From contig JAHJNJ010000036.1 of NCBI GenBank assembly GCA_018820925.1, forward strand, positions 186,001 to 250,000: a DNA stretch of 64,000 nucleotides. The letters are read 5' to 3'. Within the stretch, counting starts at the first letter, position 1; the number at the start of each line of letters is the position of its first letter. Below are positions 1 to 8,584 of this stretch, piece after piece. Position numbers and translations under genes: made by a program. The notes under the pieces were generated by a model that was not told the origin of the DNA, did no database searches, and saw nothing but the letters and a program-made list of their open reading frames with translations. Source of the DNA: Gammaproteobacteria bacterium (GTDB lineage Bacteria > Pseudomonadota > Gammaproteobacteria > Burkholderiales > Gallionellaceae).

Positions 1-1
1 C

Positions 2-523
2 GCCGCCGCCGTGGCGGGCGCCACGCACATCAATACCACGGTGAACGGTCTGGGCGAACGCGCGGGCAATGCGCCGCTGGAAGAAGTCGCGCACGGTCTG
101 AAGAAACTTTACAACCTGGAAACCGGTGTCGACCTGCACCATTTCCCCGTGTTGTCGCAACTGGTTGCCGATGCATCCGGCCGCCCGGTGCCCTGGCAGA
201 AAAGTCTGGTGGGCGAGGGTGTGTTCTCGCACGAGGCGGGCATCCATGTCGACGGCCTGCTCAAGGATCCGAACACCTATCAGGGGTTCGATCCCGAAGA
301 AGTCGGCCGCCGCAACAAACTGGTGGTCGGCAAACATTCCGGCGCGCACGGCGTCATCGCCGCCTACGCCACCATGGGTCTCAACCTGAGTCAGGCTGAA
401 GCCCGTGCACTGTTGCCGGACATTCGCACCTTTTCCGAGCGCGCCAAGCGCTCACCAGCCGATCAGGAACTGCTGTTCCTCTACCAACGCTACATCGGGC
501 GTCAGCCCGGTGCGGCGCACTAG
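2..523 (+). CDS. nifV: Homocitrate synthase NifV, C-terminal part (5' end outside window)
   Basis: The reading frame is open from the first bases, so only the last ~173 residues are present. NifV condenses acetyl-CoA and 2-oxoglutarate to homocitrate, the organic ligand of the FeMo cofactor. The visible part has the family signature GxGERAGNA near its start, the HEAGIHVDG segment and the KLVVGKHSG motif of the isopropylmalate/homocitrate synthase family. A leuA-type enzyme is possible from sequence alone, but the downstream cysE, nifW, nifZ and nifM genes make NifV much more likely. The stop codon merges with the ribosome binding site of the next gene, indicating one operon. Confidence 0.93.
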   Translation, partial: AAAVAGATHINTTVNGLGERAGNAPLEEVAHGLKKLYNLETGVDLHHFPVLSQLVADASGRPVPWQKSLVGEGVFSHEAGIHVDGLLKDPNTYQGFDPEEVGRRNKLVVGKHSGAHGVIAAYATMGLNLSQAEARALLPDIRTFSERAKRSPADQELLFLYQRYIGRQPGAAH

Positions 524-532
524 GAGCGCATC

Positions 533-1315
533 ATGGAAGACGTGATCGACGATGCGAAAATCATACCCAAAGCGGCACAGCCCTCGCTGCTGAAACTGCT
601 GCGCGAGGATGTGAGCTGCGTGTTCCAGCGCGATCCTGCCGCGCGTTCCCGCTTCGAAGTGCTGACCACGTATCCCGGCGTACATGCCATCCTCATGCAA
701 CGCATTGCGCACCGTCTGTGGAAATTTGGTTTGCGCTATCTGGCGCGTCTGCTGTCCTGGATTGCGCGCTTCCTCACCAACATCGATATCCATCCGGGTG
801 CCACCATCGGCCGACGTTTTTTCATCGATCACGGCGCGGGCGTGGTGATCGGCGAAACGGCTGAGATCGGCGACGATGTCACGCTGTATCACGGCGTCAC
901 GCTGGGCGGAACCACTTGGAACAAGGGCAAGCGCCATCCCACGCTGGGCGACGGCGTGGTAGTCGGCGCGGGTGCCAAAATACTGGGCGCGATCACGTTG
1001 GGCGCACAAGTGCGCGTGGGCGCAAATTCGGTTGTCGTGAAAGACGTGCCGTCGCACCGCACCGTGGTCGGCATTCCCGCCAAGGTGGTGCTGCGCACCG
1101 AGGAAGCTAACGCCGACAACATCTACGGCATCAACCTCGACCATCACCTGATTCCCGACCCGGTGGGTCGCGCCATCGCCTGCCTCATGGAACGCATCGA
1201 AGTGCTGGAAGGGCAACTGCGCAAGCATGGCGAGCCGGTGGAAGGCCAATGCCGCATTTGCACTGCGGACGACTTGTGCGGCACGGAAGTGGCGCGCGTT
1301 GCCAGAAAGGAATGA
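533..1315 (+). CDS. cysE: Serine O-acetyltransferase of the nif cluster (CysE/NifP type)
   Basis: This enzyme acetylates serine to O-acetylserine, the precursor of cysteine, and in nif clusters it raises cysteine supply for iron-sulfur cluster assembly. The 260-residue protein has an N-terminal helical region, then left-handed beta-helix hexapeptide repeats from about residue 85 to 195, including [17 protein letters not shown] and the YHGVTLGGT segment typical of CysE. A GGAG site precedes the ATG. It lies 9 bp after nifV and 3 bp before the next gene. The symbol nifP would be equally suitable. Whether it is less sensitive to cysteine feedback, as reported for Azotobacter NifP, cannot be read here. 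Confidence 0.93.
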   Translation: MEDVIDDAKIIPKAAQPSLLKLLREDVSCVFQRDPAARSRFEVLTTYPGVHAILMQRIAHRLWKFGLRYLARLLSWIARFLTNIDIHPGATIGRRFFIDHGAGVVIGETAEIGDDVTLYHGVTLGGTTWNKGKRHPTLGDGVVVGAGAKILGAITLGAQVRVGANSVVVKDVPSHRTVVGIPAKVVLRTEEANADNIYGINLDHHLIPDPVGRAIACLMERIEVLEGQLRKHGEPVEGQCRICTADDLCGTEVARVARKE

Positions 1316-1318
1316 AGC

Positions 1319-1840
1319 GTGGACTTGCTGGATTTTGAACAAGCCGAGTTGTACTTCGACGAACCGCTGGCGCTGGATGTTGCGAACCTGCTTGCGGCCG
1401 CGGCGGACAAATACGGCAGCGAAGAGGCCGAAAGCCTGCTGTTGCGTGCCAGCCTGCTGGCGCCGCAGCATCTGACGGTACTGGTGGCGCTGTACCGCTA
1501 CTACTTCTACCAGCATCGTTTCGAAGATGCGCTGCTGGTGGGCGAGAGCACCCTGGCTGTGGTCGGTCGTCGCCTGGACTTTCCCGAGACCTGGATGTAC
1601 CTGAACGAAGCCAATCTGGGCGAAGGCGTGATGCGCTCGATGGGGCTGGTGCGTTTTTACCTCATGGTGCTCAAGGCGACCGGTTACATCAACCTGCGCC
1701 TCGGGTATTTCGATATCGGGCAAGCCATGCTGAAAAAACTGGTGGAGCTGGACAGCCACGACCGCATGGGCGGCAAAGCGCTGCTGGATGTGCTGTACCA
1801 GTCGATGAACACTGACGAAATGTTGCAAAGGAGAACGTGA
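1319..1840 (+). CDS. Conserved helical-repeat protein of the nifV-nifM operon, unknown function
   Basis: The 173-residue protein begins with a GTG codon 3 bp after cysE, with an AAAGGA site upstream. It is rich in Leu, Ala, Tyr and Glu and reads as three or four TPR-like helical pairs (for example LLLRASLLAPQHLTVLVALY, and later GYINLRLGYFDIGQAMLKKL). No signal peptide or membrane segment is visible. It overlaps nifW by one base, so it is translationally coupled to it. Position and fold type suggest a scaffold or chaperone-like role in nitrogenase maturation, but that is inference; I do not recognise a named family. Confidence 0.8.
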   Translation: MDLLDFEQAELYFDEPLALDVANLLAAAADKYGSEEAESLLLRASLLAPQHLTVLVALYRYYFYQHRFEDALLVGESTLAVVGRRLDFPETWMYLNEANLGEGVMRSMGLVRFYLMVLKATGYINLRLGYFDIGQAMLKKLVELDSHDRMGGKALLDVLYQSMNTDEMLQRRT

Positions 1841-2172
1841 TGGAAGAACTGACAATGGACGAGGCAATGGAAGACCTGGTTTCCGCCGAGGATTTCCTGG
1901 ATTATTTCGGTATCGAATACGACGCCTCGGTGGTGCAAGTGAATCGCCTGCATATCCTGCAGCGCTATCACAACTATCTCGCCAAGGCAGAGCTGCCGGA
2001 ACTGGAAGACGCGCGCCGTCTGATGTACACCACACTGTTGACCCAGGCGTACCAGGATTTTGTGAAGTCCGACGCGCTGACCGAAAAAGTGTTCAAGGTA
2101 TTCCACATGCACGAACCGCAGGTGAAGTTCGTGCCGCTCAGTTCGATTACGGTGAACAAAGCGGGGTCGTGA
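1840..2172 (+). CDS. nifW: Nitrogenase-stabilizing/protective protein NifW
   Basis: The 110-residue protein matches NifW in length and in features such as the DLVSAEDFLDYFGIEYD opening, the LHILQRYHNYL helix and the central DARRLMYTTLLTQAYQDF stretch. NifW associates with the MoFe protein and is linked to its maturation or protection from oxygen. An upstream in-frame GTG at 1837 would overlap the previous gene more, but AAGGAG is placed 6 bases before the ATG at 1840, which favours this start. It is followed by a palindromic repeat and then nifZ. Confidence 0.92.
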   Translation: MEELTMDEAMEDLVSAEDFLDYFGIEYDASVVQVNRLHILQRYHNYLAKAELPELEDARRLMYTTLLTQAYQDFVKSDALTEKVFKVFHMHEPQVKFVPLSSITVNKAGS

Positions 2173-2186
2173 TGAAATCTGAGTGT

Positions 2187-2328
2187 CTACCCCCATCCCA
2201 GCCTTCCACCCGCATGGAGTACGCCGGTGGGTGCCCGGCGGCTATGCCGCCACCCTTCCGCAGCCCCTGCAAGGGGGAAGGAGTTCTGTTCCCTCCCCCT
2301 TGCAGGGGGAGGGCTAGGGAGGGGGTAG
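2187..2328. repeat. Composite palindromic repeat between nifW and nifZ
   Basis: This block consists of two GC-rich palindromic units. One runs from CTACCCCCATCCCAGCC to GCCCCTGCAAGGGGGAAGGA, the other is CCCTCCCCCTTGCAGGGGGA followed by GGGCTAGGGAGGGGGTAG. Both units recur in inverted orientation at 33043-33196, so this is a dispersed intergenic element rather than a gene-specific structure. Because it sits inside the nif operon it may stabilise the upstream mRNA end or attenuate nifZ-nifM expression; that is inference. Confidence 0.8.
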
Positions 2329-2364
2329 ACTCCAAAAGTGATACGGTTATATTGAAGGTGTCCC

Positions 2365-2841
2365 ATGCTTCCTAAATACGAATTCGGCGACGAAGTCCGC
2401 ATCATTCGCAATGTGCGCAATGACGGTACTTATCCGGGCGTGCCCACCGGCACGCTGCTGATCCGTCGCGGTTCCACCGGCTTTGTCACCAACGTGGGGA
2501 CCTTTCTGCAGGACCAGTTGATCTACACCGTCAACTTTATCGATCAGAACAAGATCGTCGGTTTCCGCGAGGAAGAGCTCATCAGCATCAATGATCCGTG
2601 GGTTCCCAGCAAATACGAAAGCCGCGAAAAAGTGCGCAGCAAGATCACGCTCACCGTGCGCGGCGAAGTGCGCGTCACACCGGGTATGGAAGGCGAAATA
2701 CTGAAAGTGTTTCGCGATGAGAACAACGGCGTGCAGTACCATGTGATCTTCCACGATCAGGTACTGCAAGTGCCCGAGGCTTCACTGGAGGCAACAAAAG
2801 TCTATGACGACGAGGAAACCCAAAATGCCACAGCTCATTGA
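2365..2841 (+). CDS. nifZ: Nitrogenase maturation protein NifZ
   Basis: NifZ acts in formation of the second P-cluster of the MoFe protein. The 158-residue protein has the NifZ beta-rich core twice: residues ~1-70 (KYEFGDEVRIIRNVRNDGT, RRGSTGFVTNVG) and ~85-145 (VRGEVRVTPGMEGEILKVF, YHVIFHDQVLQVPE). Length is normal for the family. A GAAGGTG site lies 5 bases upstream of the ATG. The end of the frame overlaps the nifM start by 17 bases. Confidence 0.92.
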   Translation: MLPKYEFGDEVRIIRNVRNDGTYPGVPTGTLLIRRGSTGFVTNVGTFLQDQLIYTVNFIDQNKIVGFREEELISINDPWVPSKYESREKVRSKITLTVRGEVRVTPGMEGEILKVFRDENNGVQYHVIFHDQVLQVPEASLEATKVYDDEETQNATAH

Positions 2842-3673
2842 GTCGGATGTGGCCTACCTTGCCCTCAAGGCCGCGCAGAAACTCTACAGCAAGGCCACTG
2901 CCGCCCTGCAGCCGGAGGAGTTCGAGCGCGTGCAAGAGGTGGCGCAAAAACAGCACAATCTCGAAACCCGCGTCCTGTCGTCCCCCGAGGCGCGCGATGC
3001 CATGGTGCCCCCATCCACGGTAACAGCGGCGATGCAGGAGATACGCGGCCGCTACCAGAACGAGGAAGAGTTTACCGACGACCTTGCGCGCAACGGACTG
3101 GATGAAAGCAACTTTGCCGCCGCGCTGGAGCGCGAGCTCAAAGTCGAAGCCGTCATGGAAAAAGTCGGCACGCGCGCGGAAAGCGTGAGCGAGATGGATG
3201 TGGACCTGTATTACCAATACCACCCCGAACAATTCCGCCGCCCCGAAACACGGCTGGTGCGCCATATCCTCATAACCATCAACGACGCCATTCCGGAAAA
3301 CACGCGCGAGGCCGCGCGCAAACGTATCGCCGCAATTGCGGCACGGCTCGCAAAAGAACCGCAGCGCTTCGAAGAACAGGCACTCAAACACTCCGAGTGC
3401 CCCACCGCGCTGGACGGCGGCAAGCTGGGCGATCTGCCGCGCGGCAAACTGTTTCCGGAACTGGACAAGGCGCTGTTCGAAATGAAGGCGGGTGAGGTGG
3501 GCGGTGTGTTGGAATCCGAACTGGGTTTCCACGTGCTGCGTTGCGATGCGATCACCGAAGCCGGCGTACTCGGCTACGACTTGGCTAAACCGCATATTCG
3601 CAAGCTGCTGGAACAGAAACGCAAACGGGTTTGCCAGCAGGCGTGGGTGAAACAGCTGCTGGCGCTAAAGTAA
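2825..3673 (+). CDS. nifM: NifM, parvulin-type peptidyl-prolyl isomerase for nitrogenase Fe protein maturation
   Basis: NifM is required for folding of the NifH dimer. The protein (282 residues from this start) has an N-terminal SurA-like helical region, then a parvulin PPIase domain from about residue 130: RLVRHILITIND, GGKLGDLPRGKLFPELDKAL and ESELGFHVLRCDAI are the diagnostic strands. An ATG at 2804 would add seven residues, but GAGGAAA is correctly spaced (6 bases) before the ATG at 2825, so that start is preferred. This is the last gene of the plus-strand nif block and is followed by a terminator. Confidence 0.93.
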   Translation: MPQLIESDVAYLALKAAQKLYSKATAALQPEEFERVQEVAQKQHNLETRVLSSPEARDAMVPPSTVTAAMQEIRGRYQNEEEFTDDLARNGLDESNFAAALERELKVEAVMEKVGTRAESVSEMDVDLYYQYHPEQFRRPETRLVRHILITINDAIPENTREAARKRIAAIAARLAKEPQRFEEQALKHSECPTALDGGKLGDLPRGKLFPELDKALFEMKAGEVGGVLESELGFHVLRCDAITEAGVLGYDLAKPHIRKLLEQKRKRVCQQAWVKQLLALK

Positions 3674-3698
3674 ATAATTTCAGAGGTTGGAAATAGCA

Positions 3699-3725
3699 AA
3701 AAGCGCCTTCAACAAGGCGCCTTTT
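3699..3725 (+). terminator. Intrinsic terminator after nifM
   Basis: A perfect seven-base stem (GCGCCTT / AAGGCGC) with a four-base CAAC loop is flanked by AAAA upstream and CTTTT downstream, 26 bp past the nifM stop. The A/T flanks make it usable in both directions, which fits the convergent tusA-like gene beyond it. Confidence 0.85.
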
Positions 3726-3797
3726 GGGTTGATACAAAACAAAGATTGCTCATGAATCACGGGGATTGCGAATAGGGTGTACCCCCGCTAATCAAAT

Positions 3798-4031
3798 TTA
3801 CAATTTCTCGATATAGAAATGGAAACGCGCATTTTCTTCGAGTTGTTGCAGCAATTTATAGTCATTGTTGCTCACAAGTGTCCGGATATTTCTAATCGTT
3901 CCTTCCCTGGTCGTGACAACCTTCAGAACTTCACCGGCGCTCATTGTATCGAGCATTTCCTTTGTTTTAATTACCGGGATAGGACAATCATCCTGTGTGG
4001 CATCAAGCAGTACGTTGTAGTCAATATGCAT
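3798..4031 (-). CDS. TusA/SirA-family sulfur carrier-like protein
   Basis: The 77-residue protein carries the family motif DDCPIPVIKTKEML, in which the CPxP cysteine accepts persulfide sulfur in TusA proteins. Such proteins deliver sulfur to tRNA thiolation, molybdopterin or sulfur-oxidation pathways. The frame is open to 4088, but GGAGGAAAT directly precedes the ATG at 4031, which decides the start. It is convergent with nifM. The region upstream is markedly A+T rich, fitting its own promoter. Which TusA role it plays is not determinable here. Confidence 0.88.
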   Translation of the reverse strand: MHIDYNVLLDATQDDCPIPVIKTKEMLDTMSAGEVLKVVTTREGTIRNIRTLVSNNDYKLLQQLEENARFHFYIEKL

Positions 4032-4199
4032 ATTTCCTCCCATTGATGGCGATATATTTTTAAATATATATGACATTTTATATGACATCGGGGCGAAGCC
4101 AAATTATTTTAAACAAAATGGCATTCTTCCCCGTCTCACATGAGATGCGTACATCAAGGGTATTGAGGACAGCCAGAATTGACCGCGAGGCTGCGCGCT

Positions 4200-5486
4200 T
4201 CAGTTTGTTATCAGCACCAGCGACAGCGTCGGCCAGTAGGTGATGATCAGCACCGCGCACAGCAGGATCGCGACGAACGGCAGCACGGCGCGAAAGATTT
4301 CAAACATCGGTCTGTCGAAGCGGAACATGGAAATGAACAGGTTCATGCCCATCGGCGGCATCAGGTAGGCGATCTCCATGTTGGCGAGGAAGATGATGCC
4401 CAGATGCACGGGGTGGATGCCGTAGCCGACCGCAATCGGCAAAATCAGCGGCACCATGATCACCAGCGCGGAGAAGATGTCCAGCATCATGCCGAGCATG
4501 AGCAGGAACATGTTCAGCAGCAGCAGGAAGGTGAACGCGTTGTCCACATGGCTGCGGATGAAGCTGAACAGTTTGGCCGGGATTTCCGCGTCGAGCAGGT
4601 AGTTGGTCGATGCCAGTGACATGCCCAGCACGATCAGGATCGCGCCGACCAGCACCATCGATTCGCGCATGATCTTCGGCAGGTTGGTCCAGGTGATTTC
4701 GCGGTTGATGAGCACCTCGACGATGAACACGTAGATCGCCGTCACTGCGGCCGCCTCGGACACGGCGAAGTAGCCGCTGTAAATGCCGCCGAGCACGATG
4801 AACGGCAGCGGCAGTTCCCAGATCGCCTCGCGCAGTGCAGCGCCCGCCTCGCGCCAGCTGAACGGCTGGTGTCCGGCCTGCGGGCCGCGGTTTTGCCACA
4901 AGCCGTACAACGACAGCATGAACACGATCAGCAGGCCGGGCAGGATGCCGGCCAGGAACAGGTCGCTGATCGAGACCGGCGCGCCGATGTTGAGCTGCTG
5001 TGCCACCACACCGTACAGGATGAGCGGCAGCGACGGCGCGAACAGCAGGCCGATGCTGCCCGAGGTGGTGACCAGTCCCAGGCTGTAGCGTTCCGGATAA
5101 CCCGCCTGCTTGAGTGCCGGATACAGCATGCCACCCAGCGCCACGATGGTCACGCCGGAAGCGCCGGTGAAGGCGGTAAACATCGCACAGATGATCAGCG
5201 CGATTGCGGCCAGCCCGCCCGGCATCCAGCCCACGAACACATTGGTGATGCGCACCAGGCGCTTGGGTGCATTCGATTCGGCCAGCAGGTAACCGGCGAA
5301 AGTGAACAGCGGGATGGCGAGCAACACCGGCATTTCCGCGATGCGGTAGATTTCGATGATGACGACGGTGAGGTCAACGCCTTCGCGCGCAAAATTCAGC
5401 ATCACACTGGCGGCGATCACCGCGAACAACGGCGCGCCGAACAGCACCATGGCGATGAGCGCGATGCCGATCAGGATCATGGTCAT
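4200..5486 (-). CDS. dctM: TRAP transporter large permease subunit (DctM family)
   Basis: The 428-residue protein is a 12-helix membrane permease of normal DctM length. It has the typical glycine-rich segments TFAGYLLAESNAPKRLVR, GASGVTIVALGGMLYPALK and PPMGMNLFISMFRFDR. It translocates a substrate, usually an organic acid, with the Na+ gradient, together with the small permease. The start is set by the 4-bp ATGA overlap with the dctQ stop; the longer frame upstream would run through dctQ. Last gene of the tatT-dctP-dctQ-dctM operon. Confidence 0.93.
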   Translation of the reverse strand: MTMILIGIALIAMVLFGAPLFAVIAASVMLNFAREGVDLTVVIIEIYRIAEMPVLLAIPLFTFAGYLLAESNAPKRLVRITNVFVGWMPGGLAAIALIICAMFTAFTGASGVTIVALGGMLYPALKQAGYPERYSLGLVTTSGSIGLLFAPSLPLILYGVVAQQLNIGAPVSISDLFLAGILPGLLIVFMLSLYGLWQNRGPQAGHQPFSWREAGAALREAIWELPLPFIVLGGIYSGYFAVSEAAAVTAIYVFIVEVLINREITWTNLPKIMRESMVLVGAILIVLGMSLASTNYLLDAEIPAKLFSFIRSHVDNAFTFLLLLNMFLLMLGMMLDIFSALVIMVPLILPIAVGYGIHPVHLGIIFLANMEIAYLMPPMGMNLFISMFRFDRPMFEIFRAVLPFVAILLCAVLIITYWPTLSLVLITN

Positions 5487-6001
5487 TGCGGCAGTTCCTC
5501 GCGGCCGCGCGCCTGTCGCACATGATGCATGAAACGCAAACCGTAGCGCAGCGCAATCAGCGTGAATGCCAGCGGCAGGATGAGCATGGCGATCCACACC
5601 GGCAGCGAACCGAACGCCATTTCGCCGGATTCACGCGCGCTTTGCATGAAACGCAGCGACTGCCATGCCACCAGCAGGCACACGACCAGCGTGAAGAGAT
5701 CGGTAATCGCCACTACGCCCGCCTTGACCCGGCCCGGCAGCCAGCGCGCAATCGCGTCCACATGGATGTGTTTGCCTTCGCGGCTGGCGGCAACGGCACC
5801 GAGGAATGCCACCCACAGCACCAGCAGGCGCAACATCTGGTCGGCACCGTGGATGCTGATATCGAAGAAGTTGCGGAACAGGATTTGCGCGGCGGCCAGC
5901 CCCACCATCAGCGCCAGCATCGCGATGAGCAGCGCGTTCTCCGTCCAGGTGACGATCCTGATCAGGCGGGCAAGCGCGGGGGGCAGGTTGCGTGAAGGCA
6001 T
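5483..6001 (-). CDS. dctQ: TRAP transporter small permease subunit (DctQ family)
   Basis: The 172-residue protein has four predicted membrane helices, beginning with ALLIAMLALMVGLAAAQIL, and the DctQ hallmark region around DQMLRLLVLWVAFLGAVAASREGKH. DctQ forms the membrane complex with DctM. It starts 3 bp after dctP and overlaps dctM by 4 bp. Confidence 0.92.
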   Translation of the reverse strand: MPSRNLPPALARLIRIVTWTENALLIAMLALMVGLAAAQILFRNFFDISIHGADQMLRLLVLWVAFLGAVAASREGKHIHVDAIARWLPGRVKAGVVAITDLFTLVVCLLVAWQSLRFMQSARESGEMAFGSLPVWIAMLILPLAFTLIALRYGLRFMHHVRQARGREELPQ

Positions 6002-6004
6002 GCG

Positions 6005-7015
6005 TTAACGAGCGGTTTTTTTCTGGCTGCGGTACGCGTCGAGATTGCCGCGCAGTTCCTTGAGCAAGGCAGGCGAGAACACGCCCTTGTCGCTCAGGCG
6101 CTGAATGGTCTGGTCGGCGCCGGCGCGCAGCTTGGCGACTTCTTCCGGGGGCAGCGTAACGAACTGGATACCCTGTTTGCGCAATGCATCGCGTGCGCCG
6201 TTATCGTCGATGCGCGTCTGCCGGTTCATCGTTGCATACACACGCTCCATTATCTCGCGCATCACAGCTTGATCGGCCGCGCTCATTTTGCTGTAAGCGT
6301 TCTTGTCCACGACCAGCGCGCCGTAGATGGACATGGTGGGAATATCGGTCAGGAATTTCACTTTGGTATGCCACTGCAAGGCGATGGCACCCGATGCGGT
6401 TGCACCAATCGTGGTGATAAGCCCGGTCTGCAGTCCGGTGAGCACATCGGTAAGCGGCAACGGCAGCGACGGCGCGCCCAGCGTTTCGAACATGGCGCGG
6501 CTGATGTCGTCGCCTTCCGGCACCCAGATCTTCTGGTTTTTCAAATCGTCGACACGCTGCAATTGCGAACTCGAGAGCAGGTAGGCAAAACCGCCATCGG
6601 TAAAACCGAATGTTACGAAGTCATGATCTTCCAGGCTCTTTGCAATCTTCTTGTCCATGCGCGAGCGCACATAGTCCAGTTCATCGTAGGAGCGGAACAG
6701 CATCGGCAAACTGTAGATTTGCGCATCCGGGGAAATGTCGGCCATTGCCCCGCCGGTGAGCGCACCACCCTGCAACTGTCCCGCGCGAATCTTGCGCAGC
6801 ACCACGCGGTCGCTGCCCATACTGCCGCCCGGATAGTATTTGAGCGTGACCCGCCCCTCGGTGCGTTTGGCGATTTCTTCGCCGCCCTTGCGCAACTCCT
6901 GCATCCACATCGAGCCGTCCGGCGCGAACGTGGCGATCTTCAGCGTCACCGCATGGGCCGGCGCCCCCGCGACAGCCAGCAGTGCAGCAAATATCAACAA
7001 CAGTGAACGCATCAT
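6005..7015 (-). CDS. dctP: TRAP transporter periplasmic substrate-binding protein (DctP family)
   Basis: A 336-residue exported protein with a Sec signal peptide of about 22 residues ([18 protein letters not shown]). Typical DctP features follow: [14 protein letters not shown] at the mature start, [20 protein letters not shown], and [20 protein letters not shown] with the substrate-carboxylate-contacting region nearby. The ligand cannot be assigned. Because the operon also encodes a TatT lipoprotein, this belongs to the TatPT-type TRAP systems, whose natural substrates are poorly known. Confidence 0.92.
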   Translation of the reverse strand: MMRSLLLIFAALLAVAGAPAHAVTLKIATFAPDGSMWMQELRKGGEEIAKRTEGRVTLKYYPGGSMGSDRVVLRKIRAGQLQGGALTGGAMADISPDAQIYSLPMLFRSYDELDYVRSRMDKKIAKSLEDHDFVTFGFTDGGFAYLLSSSQLQRVDDLKNQKIWVPEGDDISRAMFETLGAPSLPLPLTDVLTGLQTGLITTIGATASGAIALQWHTKVKFLTDIPTMSIYGALVVDKNAYSKMSAADQAVMREIMERVYATMNRQTRIDDNGARDALRKQGIQFVTLPPEEVAKLRAGADQTIQRLSDKGVFSPALLKELRGNLDAYRSQKKTAR

Positions 7016-7093
7016 TTCCCCTTTGGTATTCCTTAAATTTCAATTTCATCAGCAAGCGGCGCTTCAGGTTGAAGCCCATCTCCCGCCCGTGCG

Positions 7094-7948
7094 CTAAAAA
7101 TAACTATCCGCGCTCCCCAGCAGCACCTTCGCCTCGCGCTGGGCCAATACATTGCTCAACGTCAAACCGGGTTCCGCAGCATTCGCGTCAAGTACTTCCT
7201 GTAACAAACGGTCATGCAATTCCCGGTCATAAACGATGCGGGCGTAACGGCGCGCGTATTCTACCTTCGCCATCAAATCGCGTCCTGCCGATAGTTCGAT
7301 GGCGCGCTCGAAATGCATACGCCCCTGTTCCGGTTTCCCACCCAGCGCCGGCGGCAGCAAGGTATCGAACACGCCCAGATACAAATGCCCCTCGCCGTGA
7401 CTGTACGTCTCGTCCAGTTCCACCACGCGCGCCATCAGTGTCTTGACCTTGGGTAAAGTGGCAATCGCATTCCAGTCGCCGCTGTTGGCCTGAATCCATC
7501 CCGCCCAGGCCGTGCCACTGGTATACAGCAGCGGCACCTCAGCCACTTTCAGGGTGGCGATGACAGCGGCAAAATCGTCATAGGGTTTGTCCATCACCCC
7601 GCACAGCATCGCATCATGCATGCACAACGCCCTGTTGCTGTAATCGCGCGCCTTGCGCGCCAGGCGCTTCGCGCGTTCCGGCTCCCTGACAAACGCCGCC
7701 GCATACGCGCCATACAACTTGCTGCCCGCCAGCAACATCTTTTCGTCCTGCGGATCGCCCTCGACCAGGCTGTCCACCAGCAACAGATAGGAAGGCATGC
7801 CAGCCTCCACCGTTTCCGGGTCGTCCTGGTTGAGGATCGCGCTGGACAGGTTATTGGTGAGCTTGCCGGTGGCCGACGAAAACAGGCTGGCGCAGCCGCT
7901 CAGGCCAAGCAACGCGAGTAGCAGGGGGAACAGACGGAACAGGCGCAT
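7094..7948 (-). CDS. TatT-type TRAP-associated TPR lipoprotein
   Basis: The protein starts with a lipoprotein signal peptide ending in LSGC (lipid-attached Cys at about residue 19) and has about 284 residues of helical repeats. The sequence matches the TRAP transporter T-component family, first described as Tp0956 of Treponema pallidum, where a trimeric TPR lipoprotein partners the DctP subunit. The reading frame extends upstream to 8110, but only the ATG at 7948 gives a signal peptide. It lies 78 bp ahead of dctP on the same strand, so it is probably the first gene of the transporter operon. Confidence 0.85.
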   Translation of the reverse strand: MRLFRLFPLLLALLGLSGCASLFSSATGKLTNNLSSAILNQDDPETVEAGMPSYLLLVDSLVEGDPQDEKMLLAGSKLYGAYAAAFVREPERAKRLARKARDYSNRALCMHDAMLCGVMDKPYDDFAAVIATLKVAEVPLLYTSGTAWAGWIQANSGDWNAIATLPKVKTLMARVVELDETYSHGEGHLYLGVFDTLLPPALGGKPEQGRMHFERAIELSAGRDLMAKVEYARRYARIVYDRELHDRLLQEVLDANAAEPGLTLSNVLAQREAKVLLGSADSYF

Positions 7949-8263
7949 CGTTGAAAAGGACAACACGAATTGGGAAAGGGCATTTTCCTTGGTTTTATGC
8001 GGGAGCTCAACTGATTGTGTGAAGGGTGCGACGTGGCAAAATTGGCGAAGCAAAAAGGCAGTTTGCAATAAACCTGTCCTGGGCTTGTCGAACGGCGCAG
8101 CGCATTGCACCGGAAATTATTTCTTTCTTACCATGCGGCGCAATGCCCGTTGGTTATTGCGTCCTGCGCTTGCAGTCCGCATATGCAGTACGCAGGAAGG
8201 GCATCTGCGGGCACTCACCCAAAAAGGCCGGCGACTGTCCCAATCCCTCAACACCAGGAACCC
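7949..8263. other. Intergenic region upstream of the TRAP operon
   Basis: A gap of about 315 bp between the divergent ends of tatT and the ferredoxin-like gene. It must contain the tatT promoter, but I see no convincing -35/-10 or -24/-12 pair. A degraded fragment of the GTTCGCCCTGAGC-type repeat (CCTGTCCTGGGCTTGTCGAACGG) lies near 8070-8092. Confidence 0.5.
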
Positions 8264-8584
8264 TCACTCCATCGGCATATCCCACTCCAGCATATCCCAG
8301 CTGCTGCTCATTTCGCGGCGCTCGACGACCACATCGGATGTGGGTTTGGCGCAGCAGAACAGGGCCATGCCCGCGTCCCGGTCTGCCAAGGGCAACCCGA
8401 TTTCCGTCGACTTGCCGTGATCCACCGCGCCTTGCAGCACGTTGCCTTTGCACATGCCGCAGGCGCCATCGCCGCAACCGCGCGCCAGTTTGTGGCCATT
8501 CCTGGTTGCGGCTTCGAGGATGGTTTCACCGGCTTCGGCGGTGAAGGTGTCGTTGTCCGGCTGGAGCGTGATGCTGAATCCCAT
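8264..8584 (-). CDS. Free-standing 2Fe-2S ferredoxin domain protein
   Basis: The 106-residue protein has the plant-type 2Fe-2S pattern RGCGDGACGMCKGNV and a fourth Cys in ALFCCAKP. It closely resembles the N-terminal domain of the CDP-6-deoxy-delta-3,4-glucoseen reductase-like proteins common in Betaproteobacteria, which continue with FAD and NAD(P) domains. Here the frame stops right after VVVERREM plus a short tail, so only the electron-carrier domain is present. The start at 8584 (MGFSITLQP) is chosen by homology to that domain; the frame is open further upstream. It could be a truncated paralogue or a dedicated small carrier. Confidence 0.8.
   Translation of the reverse strand: MGFSITLQPDNDTFTAEAGETILEAATRNGHKLARGCGDGACGMCKGNVLQGAVDHGKSTEIGLPLADRDAGMALFCCAKPTSDVVVERREMSSSWDMLEWDMPME

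Noticed and set aside
452-2035. Long minus-strand open frame of 527 codons over nifV-cysE-nifW.
   Set aside because: It is the antisense shadow of high-GC genes on the plus strand, with no ribosome site, His/Gln/Arg-rich composition and no family resemblance.
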